A stretch of 64,000 bases of DNA from Ptychodera flava (Eukaryota > Hemichordata > Enteropneusta > Ptychoderidae), in NCBI RefSeq assembly GCF_041260155.1, contig NC_091935.1:253001-317000 (forward strand), written 5' to 3'. Below, piece after piece: positions 51,594-63,222 of this stretch; position 1 is the first letter of the stretch, and each line of letters opens with the position of its first letter. The notes under the pieces are model-generated. The model was not told the origin of the DNA. It did no database searches and saw only the letters and a program-made list of their open reading frames with translations. A program made the translations under genes and the position numbers.

Positions 51594-52033
51594 GTAATTG
51601 CAAGATAGCTTTTGCTGTTTCCATACATAATTGCAAGATAGCTTTTGCTGTTTTCATACATAATTGCAAGATCAATTATCAATTATTGGTCATAAACATG
51701 TTTCCATACATAATTGCAGTATCAAATATCAACTGTTGGTATAGATGCATGTTTCAGAAATGTGACAAAAAGACAATGCCCATTCAACATTTATTACTTG
51801 CTGAACAGACTGATCAACACAATGGACTAGCCATTGGAGTTAACAATGTTCAGTCAGGGGGAAGGAGAGAACCATGCATCTGGGATGAAAACTAGGGAAT
51901 GGTTACTCTTTATGTGTCTGGAATGAGTACCATGTACAGTAGTGTGTGCATTTGGAATAAAAGTGGTGAAGTGTGTGTGATAAAGATCTCAACCCTGGGA
52001 CCCTGTACATGGACAATTAAATAGTATGTCTTA

Positions 52034-52267
52034 TTGCCAGTACACCCAACATACTCTCCTGACCTAGCACCCTCAGACTTTCATATCTTCCCCAACATAA
52101 AGAAAGAGCTGGAAAGCATTTTGACGATGATGATGACGTCATATCCGCTGTTCAGGACTTTTTTGATAACTGAGATGAAACCTACAAAGCAGGGATACAA
52201 GCGCTGCAGCACCGCTACGCGCTGGCAGAAGTGTATGGACAGCAAGGGGACTATGTTGAAAAATAAA
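52034..52267 (+). pseudogene. Mariner transposase C-terminal remnant
   Basis: HPTYSPDLAPSDFHIFPNIK is the mariner signature around the third catalytic Asp (YSPDLAPSDFHLF type). Further on, frames shift, but KAGIQALQHR, then RW.KCMD..G and a stop remain recognisable. The N-terminal two thirds and clear inverted ends were not found. An old broken copy. Confidence 0.75.
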
Positions 52268-52589
52268 TAGTATAGAAACTTATTCCAGTAGGACTTCATA
52301 GTTAGGCTCAAAACTTTTCATTCAACACTCGTATTTGGTGATTCATCAAGCAGTAATATTTAGGAAAACAATTTATTATTGGCTTGTAGGTCTTTGGTTG
52401 TGTTTCTGTAAAAATTCGGACTCACAGTTATTGAGATTGTTACCATGCTCACTCTGTAGCAGCTCATTAGCATACTTTTGGTAAATGATCACTTCATTTG
52501 AACAAACTCTCATTTATAGTTAGCATGCACCAAATACAAAGGTAAAATGTGCAGCGGTTCTCAAGTTTTACAATTGGACCAGGGAATTC

Positions 52590-52795
52590 AAGAATGAGCC
52601 TGCTATAATATCTTTTGTTGTACTAGCAATAAGAAAGCCTGCCAAATTATCTTCTGTTGTACTAGCTTGGACACAACCTGTCAAATTATCTGTTGTTGAA
52701 CTAACAAGGAGAGAGCATGCCAAATTATCTACTGTTGTACAAGCTTGGAAACAGTCTACCAAATTATCTGTTGTTGTACTAGCAATGAGGAAGCC
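52590..52795. repeat. 39-bp minisatellite
   Basis: Five copies of a unit with CCAAATTATCTGTTGTTGTA CTAGCAATGAGGAAGCCTG, with variants. Again a multiple of three bases. Confidence 0.8.
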
Positions 52796-53589
52796 AAACT
52801 GATATGGTCAATAAACCTCTTTACATGTCACTGTGATATGATCAGTGTGTTCATACATTATGAGATCAGAGTTATACTTAGATATTTGAAAACAACAGAA
52901 AGGTGAAGAAAAGGCATACATATAAGATCCCATTCATGTACATGTACTTTTCTCTGAAACAACAGATACAATAACCAATTCAGTGTAATAAATTTACTTT
53001 ATTCAACTAGCTCGGATTGTGAAAAGATATGCAACCTAGGTTAAAACATGAACCCTGGTTGATCCAGTGTCTAAAGTTGAAATTGCTGTTACATTGCTAT
53101 AATCAATCACATGTATGTTCTTAGTATTGCAATTTTCTCTGATTGCAAGTTATTCAATGATGAGACAGTATACAGAAGCAATATAATAAATACATAGAAA
53201 TATTTGCCGATGGATTGCTGAAAGGCTATGAACATAAACAACATGAAATATTCCAAGTCATAATTTTTGGACATCAACACATTACATATTTCTTAACATA
53301 AACAGTCCAAATAATTGTTCAAAATTCCTTGTAAAAATGTTTCTAACTTGTTCCTCTGTGCTTAAAATCTCACTTGTCAGGTCCCATACAATTTATGATT
53401 CATCTTTTATTCAGAATTATCACAGAAGTAATTTGGTATTGTGGATGATCTTCATGCAAGACCAAGTTTGTACCTCTGTACAATAAAACACTGATTTCAC
53501 ATTATCACTACATGTATACTGCCAAAATGTTTCAAAAATACACTTTAAAATTTCAAACCACAACAACATGACACTTGGCTCACATTTGG

Positions 53590-54130
53590 TTTGATGTTGG
53601 GGGGGGGGGGGGGGGGGGGGCAGAGTGAGTATACTTAACTAACTGGGAACATGCATACCAAGTTTCAAAGCAATCGGATGAGTGATTTCAGAAAAATGGT
53701 TTTTGACAAAAGTGGGAAAAATTGTCCAAAAATACAAATATGAAAATTAACCAGAATTTGAACAAATCTAACAGAGGCCAACACTAGGATCATGCATACA
53801 AAGTTTAAAAGCAATGGGATGAGAAGTTTCAAAGTAGAATTTTTTTTTTTTTACCAAAAACAGGGAAAATTTCCTAAAAAAGTATTATAGAAATTTTTAC
53901 AGAATTTGAACAATCCAACTAAAGTCACCATAAAGAACCTGCATACCAAGTTTCAACCTACGGTTACAGAGTTTTAGCAATGTGCAGGATTTTTTCCTTT
54001 TTTCCCCTCATTTGCAAATTTTTGACACTGAGAAGTTCATTTGAACAAATTCACATATCCACCCCTGGGTGCACCTGTACACCAAATACTAAGATGGTAG
54101 GTAATGCGGTTTTGGAGTCTTTGATGTGGA
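53590..54130. repeat. SINE-like tandem segment after poly(G)
   Basis: Poly(G) at 53600-53620, then three diverged units containing ACCAAGTTTCAAAGCAATCG GATGAG and GAATTTGAACAAATC, about 150 bases each, related to the blocks in AP1M intron 6. Confidence 0.5.
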
Positions 54131-54137
54131 TGAACTT

Positions 54138-54185
54138 ACATACATACATACTTACATACATACCGGTACATACATACCGGTACAT

Positions 54186-54282
<97 letters not shown>

Positions 54283-54400
54283 TGCATACATACATACATA
54301 CATACATACATACATACATACATACATACATACTGGTACATACATACATACATACATACATACATACATACATACTGATACATACATACATACATACAGA
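54138..54400. repeat. (CATA)n-(CA)n-(CATA)n microsatellite
   Basis: CATA repeats with a few CCGG interruptions, about 38 CA repeats at 54202-54278, then CATA again. Long HTHT/VCVC open frames here are artefacts. It sits at the end of the preceding SINE-like segment, as the (CATA)n at 10370 does. Confidence 0.95.
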
Positions 54401-55446
54401 TGCCACTGACTTACTGTGTAAGCTCTCTTTGGTATACCCTTATACTCCTTGGTATACCAGTATATACATGTAGACATACCAAATGTGAGCTAAAATTAGA
54501 TCTGAATCATTCTAGACTTGTATTTGACATAAATTACTCTAACATTTCTGAATAACCATATTTTAGAAGGACACTCAACTGTATGGGAGTGAAAAAACAT
54601 CCAGAATAAAATTTCATCCCTTTGCCATTAATTTTAAATATGTTATTTATTGTAGAAATTGCACATTTCAAGCTGCAGAAATCACATACTAAACGATAGA
54701 CCTTAAACACAAAGTAAACACAGCAAGTGATATTGTCTGTATATAAATGAGATGGTGACCAATGTGTAGCAACCTATGAATATGCTGTTGTTTCTATTGA
54801 TATTACTCCCTCAGAAGACGTCAAAAGATCGCCCTATCATTCTGCATTGATGAAATACGTTACATAGAGTGTGCACACCAAAAAAGCTAACAGTGTCTTG
54901 AAGTTTTGTCTCTATGGATGCTAGTTTTGATGGCAATAAAGTTTGAAAGTAGAACTTCAAACAAAGAGGATCAAATATAGTTGCCCCCTAATATTTCAAA
55001 TCTGCCCCTCTTATTTTGATGAATGGGCACAAATGGGCACAAATCGCCCCTTCCAATACACTGCTAGGAAAAACATTGGCAATCTGGCAATAGCTGTCAA
55101 CTTTGGGGTTTGATTTATGCATTGGCATCAATGGTATGTGGATTAGAAAGAGTTTGTTGAAGATAAAAACAGAAATAATATCGATACTAGAACATATTGT
55201 TTCTGGTTATTGAAACTTATGATTCATCTAGTAAGTATAATACATGACAGTTACAAGATACTTCCTTTTGTGGCACTGCAAATTATTATAATTTTTTGTT
55301 TGTTGCCATAAGCTCTATGTAAACATCTCATACATTTTATAGTATTGATGCTGCAGACAGGTATTTGAAGTCCAGCGTCATACCTGGCATTTCTTGCTGT
55401 TGGTTGTCTTTGTCCTCGTTTTAAATCCTGACATCTCAGAGCTGAC
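54401..55446. other. Downstream of FAM32A, nothing recognised
   Basis: One minus-strand AATAAA (54646-54651) about 800 bases past the FAM32A stop may serve polyadenylation. No gene. Confidence 0.35.
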
Positions 55447-55515
55447 TTATTTGGTCCAGCTGACTTTAGGAATGTCATAATGCTCTGTCAATCTATCCAA
55501 CTTGGCATTAAACGA
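55447..55515 (-). CDS. FAM32A: FAM32A terminal coding exon 4
   Basis: Encodes SFNAKLDRLTEHYDIPKVSWTK and then TAA (55449-55447). The TTTTACAG acceptor is good. The conserved C-terminus marks this as an intact gene and not a retrocopy. Confidence 0.96.
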   Translation of the reverse strand, partial: SFNAKLDRLTEHYDIPKVSWTK

Positions 55516-58500
55516 CTGTAAAATTACAAAATAACATGTATTTTAGTAAGCATGTGGAATCAACTTTGGAATCTGTAGCAAGATTTAGAAGGGTATGACA
55601 CAGAAGGGTGATTTACAGCTGCTGGAATAGTCTTGCTGTGTGACTGTGGTTGATCAAACCCTTTCACACCCATTGCCCTGTATAGAGGTTCAATTACGCC
55701 ATTAAAAACAATAGGAATGGGTAAAAACCAAGGTTACCGTAATAAAAGCAGTAAATCATTTCATAAGGAAATCACAGAATATTAGGTTTATGAAGGATCA
55801 GTGTATAGATACAGGTTTGATAACTTCAAACTCACAGTAAGCAAAAATCAACTTTGCTTGATATAAATAGACAATGAAATTATCTATCAACTGCAAATTA
55901 CTAACCAAACAGTGATGTTGAAGTTTGCTCAATTCATTTGACACAGCTGATTGACTAGTCTTTTACTAAAAGGACAAACATTACCATGATCATAGATTTT
56001 CCTTTCATTAGGGTCAATGCCATAATAGCCTGTCAATACATAGCAGCTATATTCTGAACACAGAAAAACTGATTTATCATTAGATGAGGCAAACATCCTA
56101 ATTAACCATCCCTTACTCACCTCTACTTGCTGTTTGTGAGTCATGGACGCCTTTTCCAAAACCCTTTGAATTTGCTACAGAATGGAAAAGAACGAAAAAA
56201 AAAATATGTTTAGATCCACTTCACTGAGAGAGGTGTCACTGGTTTTTCTTATTACAAAATGTGTTAGATTTGATCAACAGACTAGATAGGCTCATTATGA
56301 TTTGTATCATTAATTATTATTTGTGAGATAAAGAACATTGTTATCACTACTATTCAAACAGAAAATAGACCATTTTCTGTCATACACAGGACTAAATAGA
56401 CCATTTTCTGTGATGTATTGGACTAAATATACCATTTTCTGTCATACACAGGACTAAATAGACCATTTACTGTGATGCACTGGACTAAATAGACCATTTT
56501 CTGTGATGTATTGGACTAAACAGACCATTTTCTGTGATGCACTGGACTAAATAGACCATTTTCTGTGATGTATTGGACTAAATAGACCATTTTCTGTGAT
56601 GCACTGGACTAAACAGACCATTTTCTGTGATGTATTGGACTAAACAGACCATTTTCTGTGATGCACTGGACTAAATAGACCATTTTCTGTGATGTATTGG
56701 ACTAAATAGACCATTTTCTGTGATGCACTGGACTAAATAGACCATTTCTATGATGTATTGGACTAATAGACCATTTTCTGTGATGCACTGGACTAAATAT
56801 ACTATTTTCTGTGATGTATTGGACTAAAAATAGACCATTTTCTGTGATGCACTGGACTAAATAGACCATTTTCTGTGATGTATTGGACTAAATAGACCAT
56901 TTTCTGTGATGCACTGGACTAAATAGACCATTTTCTGTGATGTATTGGACTAAATAGACCATTTTCTGTGATGCACTGGACTAAATAGACCATTTTCTGT
57001 GATGTATTGGACTAAATAGACCATTTTTGTGATGTATTGGACTAAATATACCATTTCTGTCATACACAGGACTAAATAGAACATTTACTGTGATGCATGG
57101 ACTAAACAGACCATTTTCTGTGATGTATTGGACTAAACAGACCATTTCTGTGATGCACTGGATTACATAGACCATTTTCTGTGATGTATTGGACTAAATA
57201 GACCATTTTCTGTGATGTTTTGGACTAAACAGACCATTTTCTGTGATGCACTGGACTAAATATACTATTTTCTGTGATGTATTGGACTAAATAAGCCATT
57301 TTCTGTGATGCACTGGACTAAACAGACCATTTTCTGTGATGTATTGGACTAAACAGACCATTTTCTGTGATGCACTGGATTACATAGACCATTTTCTGTG
57401 ATGTATTGGACTAAATAGACCATTTTCTGTGATGTTTTGGACTAAACAGACCATTTTCTGTGATGCACTGGACTAAATATACTATTTTCTGTGATGTTTT
57501 GGACTAAATAGACCATTTTCTGTGATGCACTGGACTAAATAGACCATTTTCTGTGATGTATTGGACTAAAATAGACCATTTTCTGTGATGCACTGGACTA
57601 AATAGACCATTTTCTGTGATGCACTGGATACATAGACCATTTTCTGTGATGTGTATTGGACTAAATAGACCATTTTCTGTGATGTTTGGACTAAACAGAC
57701 CATTTTCTGTGATGCACTGGACTAAATATACTATTTTCTGTGATGTATTGGACTAAATAGACCATTTTCTGTGATGCACTGGACTAAACAGACCATTTTC
57801 TGTGATGTATTGGACTAAACAGACCATTTTCTGTGATGCACTGGACTAAATAGACCATTTTCTGTGATGTATTGGACTAAATAGACCATTTTCTGTGATG
57901 CACTGGACTAAATAGACCATTTTCTGTGATGTATTGGACTAAATAGACCATTTTCTGTGATGTATTGGACTAAATAGACCATTTTCTGTGATGCACTGGA
58001 CTAAATAGACCATTTTCTGTGATGTATTGGACTAAATAGACCATTTTCTGTGATGCATTGGACTAAATAGACTATTTTCTGTGATGCATTGGACTAAATA
58101 AGCCATTTTCTGTGATGCACTGGACTAAACAGACCATTTTCTGTGATGTATTGGACTAAACAGACCATTTTCATTTTCTGGATTTAATACTGCCTTGTAC
58201 AACTGTTAATAATTGCAATACCTCTCTAAGTCACTTTGTAGATACATAGGATACAAGACAGAATGTGTAGATGCATGACAGAATATGGTATGTATAGATG
58301 CATGACACAATAGCTGGTATGTGAAAATGCATAACAGAATGTGGTAGGTGTAATTGCATGACATAATATGGTATGTGTAGATACATGCCAGAATATGGTA
58401 TATGTAACATATGAAGATGCATTCCAGAATATACTATTGTGTACCACATCACACACTGTGGCAGGTGTAATTGCATGACATAATATGGCATGTGTAGATA

Positions 58501-60437
58501 CATGCCAGAGTATGGTATATGTAGGTGCATCAAAGAATATGGTATGTGTAAACGAATAATACAGTAAACAAGACTTCTAATTTTATATCCTCACTCGTTT
58601 TTCCTGGACTTTATCAAATGCTTTCTGTGCTGGGGTTCTTTTATCAACTGGTGATTTCTCCGGCATAGCACCATCCTCCTCATCATCTCCCGTTACTTCC
58701 TGCCTTGTAGCAATGTTTTCTAGAATTTTCTTGGTCTCCTTGCTCTTCTTTTTTTTCTTCCTAACAAATGAAGATTGACCATGATGTTTATATCTACCAG
58801 CAAATGAATGACCATGATGTGCATATCTACCAGTAAGTGTGGAATGACCATGATGGTCAACAACGAATGCACCAGCAAGGTCTTCTATTATACCTTTCTG
58901 GTGAGTTTGTTGTTGACTCTGTCAAGTTAATCCGGTGATAACCTTGTGACAGCATCCACAGATTAGTAATTTACCCTTGCTTGCTTTGGCTCATAAGGCA
59001 ATCAAACGCATCAGATAATAGACGCAGCACAGTGACAAAACTTTGCGAAAGATTGTCGAAGGACAAAGACATGACACAGCGACAGAGAAAAAGAAATCAT
59101 TACAAAGCCAGTGCTAACATAAGACCATAGACCCTGGAGCAAGACCATGACACCAAAGGTTGGCAGTATAAATCTTTATTGGCAATACATATCACAGTCA
59201 AATGTATTAAAATACAATAAACCATAGCAAGAAGAAACCTGTGCTGAGACCAAGACACCCCTATCCTCGCCCTTACCCCTGTGGACAAACATTTCTACGA
59301 CCCCTATGGTATAGTGTTGGTCTTTCTCAGGTAACAGGTATGAATTTTGACATGAGGTTGGTGCCACCAATGTTGATTTATTTAATAAATTCTTTGTGAG
59401 TGAAAAAATTCTTTGAACTTAATGCGTGCATGGCATAGCTGCCAACTTATAGCTCTACGGTGTGGCGGTCGGTGAGTCTCGGTTTTTGCGACCTCGCTAA
59501 CCAGTAGAGCTACAATGCCGAAAAAACGTCGATCACCTTCCAAAAAACATTTCTGGGAGCCGCCGTTACCAACTTCCAGTAATGGTGGCTCCTAGAAACA
59601 CGGATTCCCCATGCTAAATGTTTATAGAACACGATCAACACGTTTGAACAAATACCAAACCCCATAAACAACAAGGTTAGTGTAGTATAATGTTTAGTCT
59701 TCAGTAGTGATAAATCAGTACGACCAAATGCAGTAAATATGTGGGATTTCACACCCAAACGCTGCACCATGTGCTGTGCGCTTATTTTGAACTCTACAGG
59801 GCCTTTGGCATTGTAGCTCTACTGGTAAGTGAGGTCGCAAAAACCAAAACTCATTATAGAGCTACAAGTTTGCAGCTAGTGCATGGCAGTGAGCTGGTTT
59901 CATCATGGAGGTAGAACCATGGAGGTACCTCCATGGTAGAACACAGCATTATGGAGGTACCAAACTGTGTGCTACCTCCATCATGTCCATGATCATGTAC
60001 TAGTATTTTTTTCCCCAGAGTCACACTGGGTCTGGCCGTTGTGTACCAAACCACAATTGACTGTGTGCATATGTATGGGGGAGGGCCGAGGGTCTGCTTT
60101 AGGTGCGAAATGTCTCGATCTGATATCGAAGCCAATCTCTGCTGAATCAAGAATAAAAGTTTACAAAAACGAACAAAGTTTGGGTGCTGTTAGCTCATGT
60201 TTACAATTCAATTGGCTGTGTCCGTGTGTCACTGTGTGTATCCTACGGAGCGGAGAAATTCTAAGTACTAACATTTCGGAGCCAATCGGGATTACACACG
60301 ATTTTTGTCACATCATTAGATATAATGATAAATTTACTAACTAAAAATGCTGAGATTTGGACTTACTTTTTCAAACCAGGGTTCTGTACACCCTTTAATT
60401 TAAGAGCACCTCCGGCTGATGTATATGTCGACGCCAT
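55447..60437 (-). CDS. FAM32A: FAM32A homologue (four coding exons)
   Basis: Small nuclear protein. In human it is found in late spliceosomes and promotes exon ligation, its C-terminus reaching into the catalytic centre. Coding exons: 60437-60367, 58760-58595, 56174-56121, 55515-55447. The phases join and give 119 residues; human has 112. In order: MASTYTSAGGALKLKGVQNPGLKK, a basic run of six Lys, an acidic stretch GDDEEDG, DKRTPAQKAFDKVQEKR, QIQRVLEKASMTHKQQVE, and the C-terminus RLTEHYDIPKVSWTK, identical to the human HYDIPKVSWTK tail. The protein has no membrane segment or signal peptide. Intron 2 contains a 1.8-kb satellite and intron 1 a MITE. It is the neighbour of AP1M on the same strand, as in human. 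Confidence 0.96.
56121..56174 (-). CDS. FAM32A: FAM32A coding exon 3
   Basis: Eighteen codons, QIQRVLEKASMTHKQQVE, between a TGTAG acceptor and a GTGAGT donor. Human has QMERILKKASKTHKQRVE. Confidence 0.94.
56355..58175. repeat. 1.8-kb satellite with 62-bp two-monomer repeat in FAM32A intron 2
   Basis: About 58 copies of a 31-bp monomer, ACTAAATAGACCATTTTCTG TGATGNANTGG. Two variants, with GCACTGG and GTATTGG ends, alternate through most of the array, so the working unit is a 62-bp dimer. A few single-base gaps and TCATACACAG variants occur, mostly at the left edge and near 57060. Confidence 0.95.
58225..58560. repeat. Diverged 30-bp minisatellite next to the satellite
   Basis: Around eleven degenerate units of the form GTGTAGATGCATGACAGAAT ATGGTAT. 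Unrelated in sequence to the 31-bp satellite; immediately downstream of exon 2. Confidence 0.75.
58595..58760 (-). CDS. FAM32A: FAM32A coding exon 2
   Basis: Acceptor TTGTTAG, then a lysine-rich start, KSKETKKILENIATRQ, the acidic linker and VDKRTPAQKAFDKVQEKR, with donor GTGAGG. DKRTPAQ.AF.K.QEKR is the family signature. Confidence 0.95.
58775..58860. repeat. Short tandem repeat in FAM32A intron 1
   Basis: About three units of AATGACCATGATGTTTATATCTACCAGCAA type. Confidence 0.6.
59436..59878. mobile_element. 443-bp MITE in FAM32A intron 1 with 10-bp target duplication
   Basis: Ends TAGCTGCCAACTTATAGCTC and GAGCTACAAGTTTGCAGCTA, flanked by GTGCATGGCA at 59426-59435 and 59879-59888. The inverted arms extend inward about 90 bases. 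Both this and the 4343 element start TAGC and make 9-10 bp duplications, so they may belong to one Mutator-like group. Confidence 0.8.
60367..60437 (-). CDS. FAM32A: FAM32A coding exon 1
   Basis: Seventy-one coding bases, MASTYTSAGGALKLKGVQNP GLK plus two bases of Lys, with donor GTAAGT. I chose this ATG because LKLKG matches the family start; a longer upstream open frame has no similarity. Confidence 0.93.
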
Positions 60438-60480
60438 GTTTGTAATTGTCCTTCCGATATCGACTTTACTTCCGGAATAT
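60435..60480 (-). promoter_or_regulatory. FAM32A promoter-proximal ETS and start-site YY1-like motifs
   Basis: An ETS-type ACTTCCGGAA lies at 60468-60477, about 31 bases upstream of the ATG, and a second CCTTCCG at 60450-60456. The start codon sits inside AACATGGCG on the coding strand, a YY1-like context often seen over start codons of housekeeping genes. Motif matching only. Confidence 0.4.
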
Positions 60481-60541
60481 TTTATTATTCTACCGCTGAG
60501 GGCGTCTGTAGCATCAGGCATCATGATGAAGGTACAAACAA

Positions 60542-60683
60542 TAATCAAACAGATAATTATTTGTTTTTTCACACAAGACGCATTGTAATTTTAACGCATT
60601 CACAGTTATGTAGATTTGTTTTATTTGTGACTATGTTGAAATAAATTTATCTTTTAACAAAAAAAAAAAAAAAAAAAAAAAAA
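60542..60683 (+). pseudogene. Poly(A)-tailed retrocopy of an unknown transcript
   Basis: A 142-base insert flanked by an exact 14-bp duplication, GAAGGTACAAACAA (60528-60541 and 60684-60697). It has AATAAA at 60640-60645 and a run of 26 A at its 3' end, as expected for LINE-mediated retroposition of a 5'-truncated mRNA or SINE. No coding similarity. It lies 105 bases upstream of the FAM32A start codon. Confidence 0.75.
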
Positions 60684-61611
60684 GAAGGTACAAACAAAGA
60701 TCATCATATGAATGCATTCAGGATGCATTCTTCTCCTTCCAGTCTTACAAGGCTTGAAAACTTTGTGATAAATATTTTACAAAGGAAGTAATACAGTAAA
60801 TAATGTCAGATGTTGCATTATTATCATTTTCGATTCCTGCAATTGCTAATCTTTTGATATTGATATTATTATCAAAGTTGTGGTTTCTGACAAAGAAAGA
60901 AATACATTTCTGCCAGATTTCTTTAACATATTTACACTCAAATAAGATGTGTTCCAGTGTTTCTTCTTGGCCACAAATATGGCATTTCCCATCACTTAAA
61001 TTGAAAGTTTTGGCCAAGCTTCCTGTGACTAGGCCTCGATGGAAAATCTTCCAATTTAAATCATTTACTGAATTGCTGACAATTTCTGTTGAATTAAGAC
61101 GGCTGAATAGAGTAGCTTGTAACTGTCAGTAAGACTTAGATTCTCAGCCCATTTTTGACCAATCTGACCTCTGACTGCATGCCATTTCTTATCAACTAAT
61201 TTCCAATGAAGTGACTTGGTTTTGACCTCACTTTTTGTCAGACCATAATTCTCTAAGTCTAAGATATCATAGTTTTCTTCATTTTGGATGTTTGAAGAAA
61301 TGATTTGTTTCCAGGAATCTGGAATAGCATTGAGGAGTGTTTCATACTCTGTTTTGATTTCCTCTTGCACATGTCTATTTGTACCTCCTCTAATTTTTGC
61401 AATTATTTCCCATTGTTGAAGCCAGTCATTTCTGTCATCATTCCAGATGTCCCTAAGCCTTAAAATTCCACTCTTGACCATTTGTCATAAAAGAGGACAC
61501 TTCCTTCATTCTTAATATTGTCGTTATACCACAGAACTTCTCTAAGAAGATTCTGTTTTGATGTTGGCAGATTCACTCTTGTAAGTCTAAGTGACTTCCA
61601 GGTATTTAACA

Positions 61612-63222
61612 TACTGCTGAAATCACTAATGTATTCAAAACGTAAAAACAAAGACCCTGCCGCCAGCACGTCTGACCGCAACTTTTTCCGGCTGTCAGCA
61701 AGACTTGTCAACCGAAAACATGAACCCGCCAAATTCAAAACATCGACGCGCGAAACAGAAAAGTTTGACTGCCAAGACCAAAAACATAAAACCACGCCCA
61801 CCTTCCAAACGCCGACCACCGCACACTTACACTGAGTTTAAAGCGTGTTTGTGGACAGCTTTTCTCTCGATTTACTTACTGGTTTACTAGACTTGGTTCA
61901 AGTTCATGATTTGTGAACGCGTGAGTTGGGTGAACCCTGTGAATGCAATGATTTGTGTTCCGTTTTCATGTGAAACGTGTGACTAGGATGATATGAACGC
62001 GTTGAGTGGGGTGAACGCGATACAGGGAAGTTTCACTCTGCACAAACTAACTCACTGTAGCTGCACAGACCATGCACAGACTAAATAAAAAACGCGTTGA
62101 TCGCTACGAAAACCTGACCTGGGCTGCCAAATTTTACACGATGAACTTTTACAGATCATTACAGGGAAGTTTCACCCTGCACAAACTAACTCACTGTAGC
62201 TGCACAGACCATGCACAGACTAAATAAAACGCGTTGATCGCTACGAAAACCTGACCTGGGCTGCCAAATTTTACACGATGAACTTTTACAGATCATTTTA
62301 TTTTTTGAAAATTCACTGACGAACCAATTCTCTGGTTTACTTCGTCCTGTGACACCCTAATGGCTCAAACGGAGATTTAGGAGTGGGAAGACAATCTTGC
62401 CCGAGTTACAGGATTTGATTGTCATGGAAATCTTACTGCGTGGTGGGGATAAAGTTACTGGCGATTTTCTCGTCATTCAGAGAGGTGGCGAAAAGTTCCG
62501 TTTCAGCGATCGTGGGCCACGAAATTTATGGTAACGCTTTTGTATCGTGTAAAGCGTTAGATATCTCTAAAAGAAAAAGAAAATGGCGAATATGGCAATA
62601 GTGCAGAAGATGTCTCAACCAGTGCCGTCGCACGAGGTGTGAGAAGCCGATGGTCAGTTTGGGAATGGACTTTTAAAAAACTGACGCCGCGCCAGTAGCC
62701 TATGAGAAATTCACCGATGAGAATATTGCTAACTGTGATGAATATGTGATTTTTTTTCTGAACAACACCCAAACAAAATCCAGTTCTTTGATTTCCAGTT
62801 CTTGCATATTTCACAAAGTCCTATAGTCCATGATTTCGAGCCATGCTTCTAGTTGTTTCTCCCGCGGCGTGTCGATGTTCTGTTCGGGTAAATCCTGTTC
62901 ATCGTCTCACAATTTTACAATTTTCCAAAGATGAACGACAGAATGGCCGCCGGCCGCGCCAGTCGACAGGACCACAAGTCTGAACAACGTCTGAGAAAGT
63001 GGTTGATCGTGAAATTTGAGGTCAAAATTGGAGGCGTGGTTTAACAGATTTGCTTTGGCGGGTAGAACTTTTCTATTTCGCGCCACGATCTTTTGAGTTT
63101 GGCGGGTCGATGTTTTCACTTGACAAGTTGAGTGACAGCTGGGAATATCTTGCGGTAAGACGCGCTGGCGGCTGGGCCTTTGTTTTGACGTTTTGAACAC
63201 ATCAGTGATTTCAGCAGTATCC
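61612..63222. mobile_element. 1.6-kb TIR element inside the Tx1-like LINE
   Basis: Arms of about 200 bases, starting ATACTGCTGAAATCACTRAT on the left and ending in its complement on the right, interrupt the LINE reading frame. No clear target duplication. The interior contains a direct duplication (62024-62155 and 62156-62296) with ACAGGGAAGTTTCAC and GCGTTGATCGCTACGAAAAC. No transposase. Confidence 0.7.
62024..62296. repeat. Direct tandem duplication of about 135 bp
   Basis: Two nearly identical copies from ACAGGGAAGTTTCAC to TTTACAGATCATT, differing by a few bases (an extra AA in the first). Internal to the TIR element. Confidence 0.85.

Larger units (their letters stand above)
49865..51715. 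repeat. 33-bp minisatellite split by a MITE
   Basis: Units ATAATTGCAAGATAGCTTTT plus GCTGTTTCCAGAC occur at 49865-50012 and continue at 51594-51715. The MITE at 50014-51593 interrupts the array. Reading frames through it repeat every 11 residues and are spurious. Confidence 0.85.

Noticed and set aside
54051..54477. Long open frames on both strands in 54.0-54.5 kb
   Set aside because: They translate (CATA)n and (CA)n repeats into YIHT, HTHT, VCVC and MYVC runs; no gene.
56355..58175. CRISPR-like regular repeat array
   Set aside because: The repeats are contiguous without unique spacers, and the context is an animal intron.
61460..61835. Open frames at 61.5-61.8 kb as a new gene
   Set aside because: They cross the boundary between the LINE and the inverted end of a TIR element, so they are chimeric by chance.
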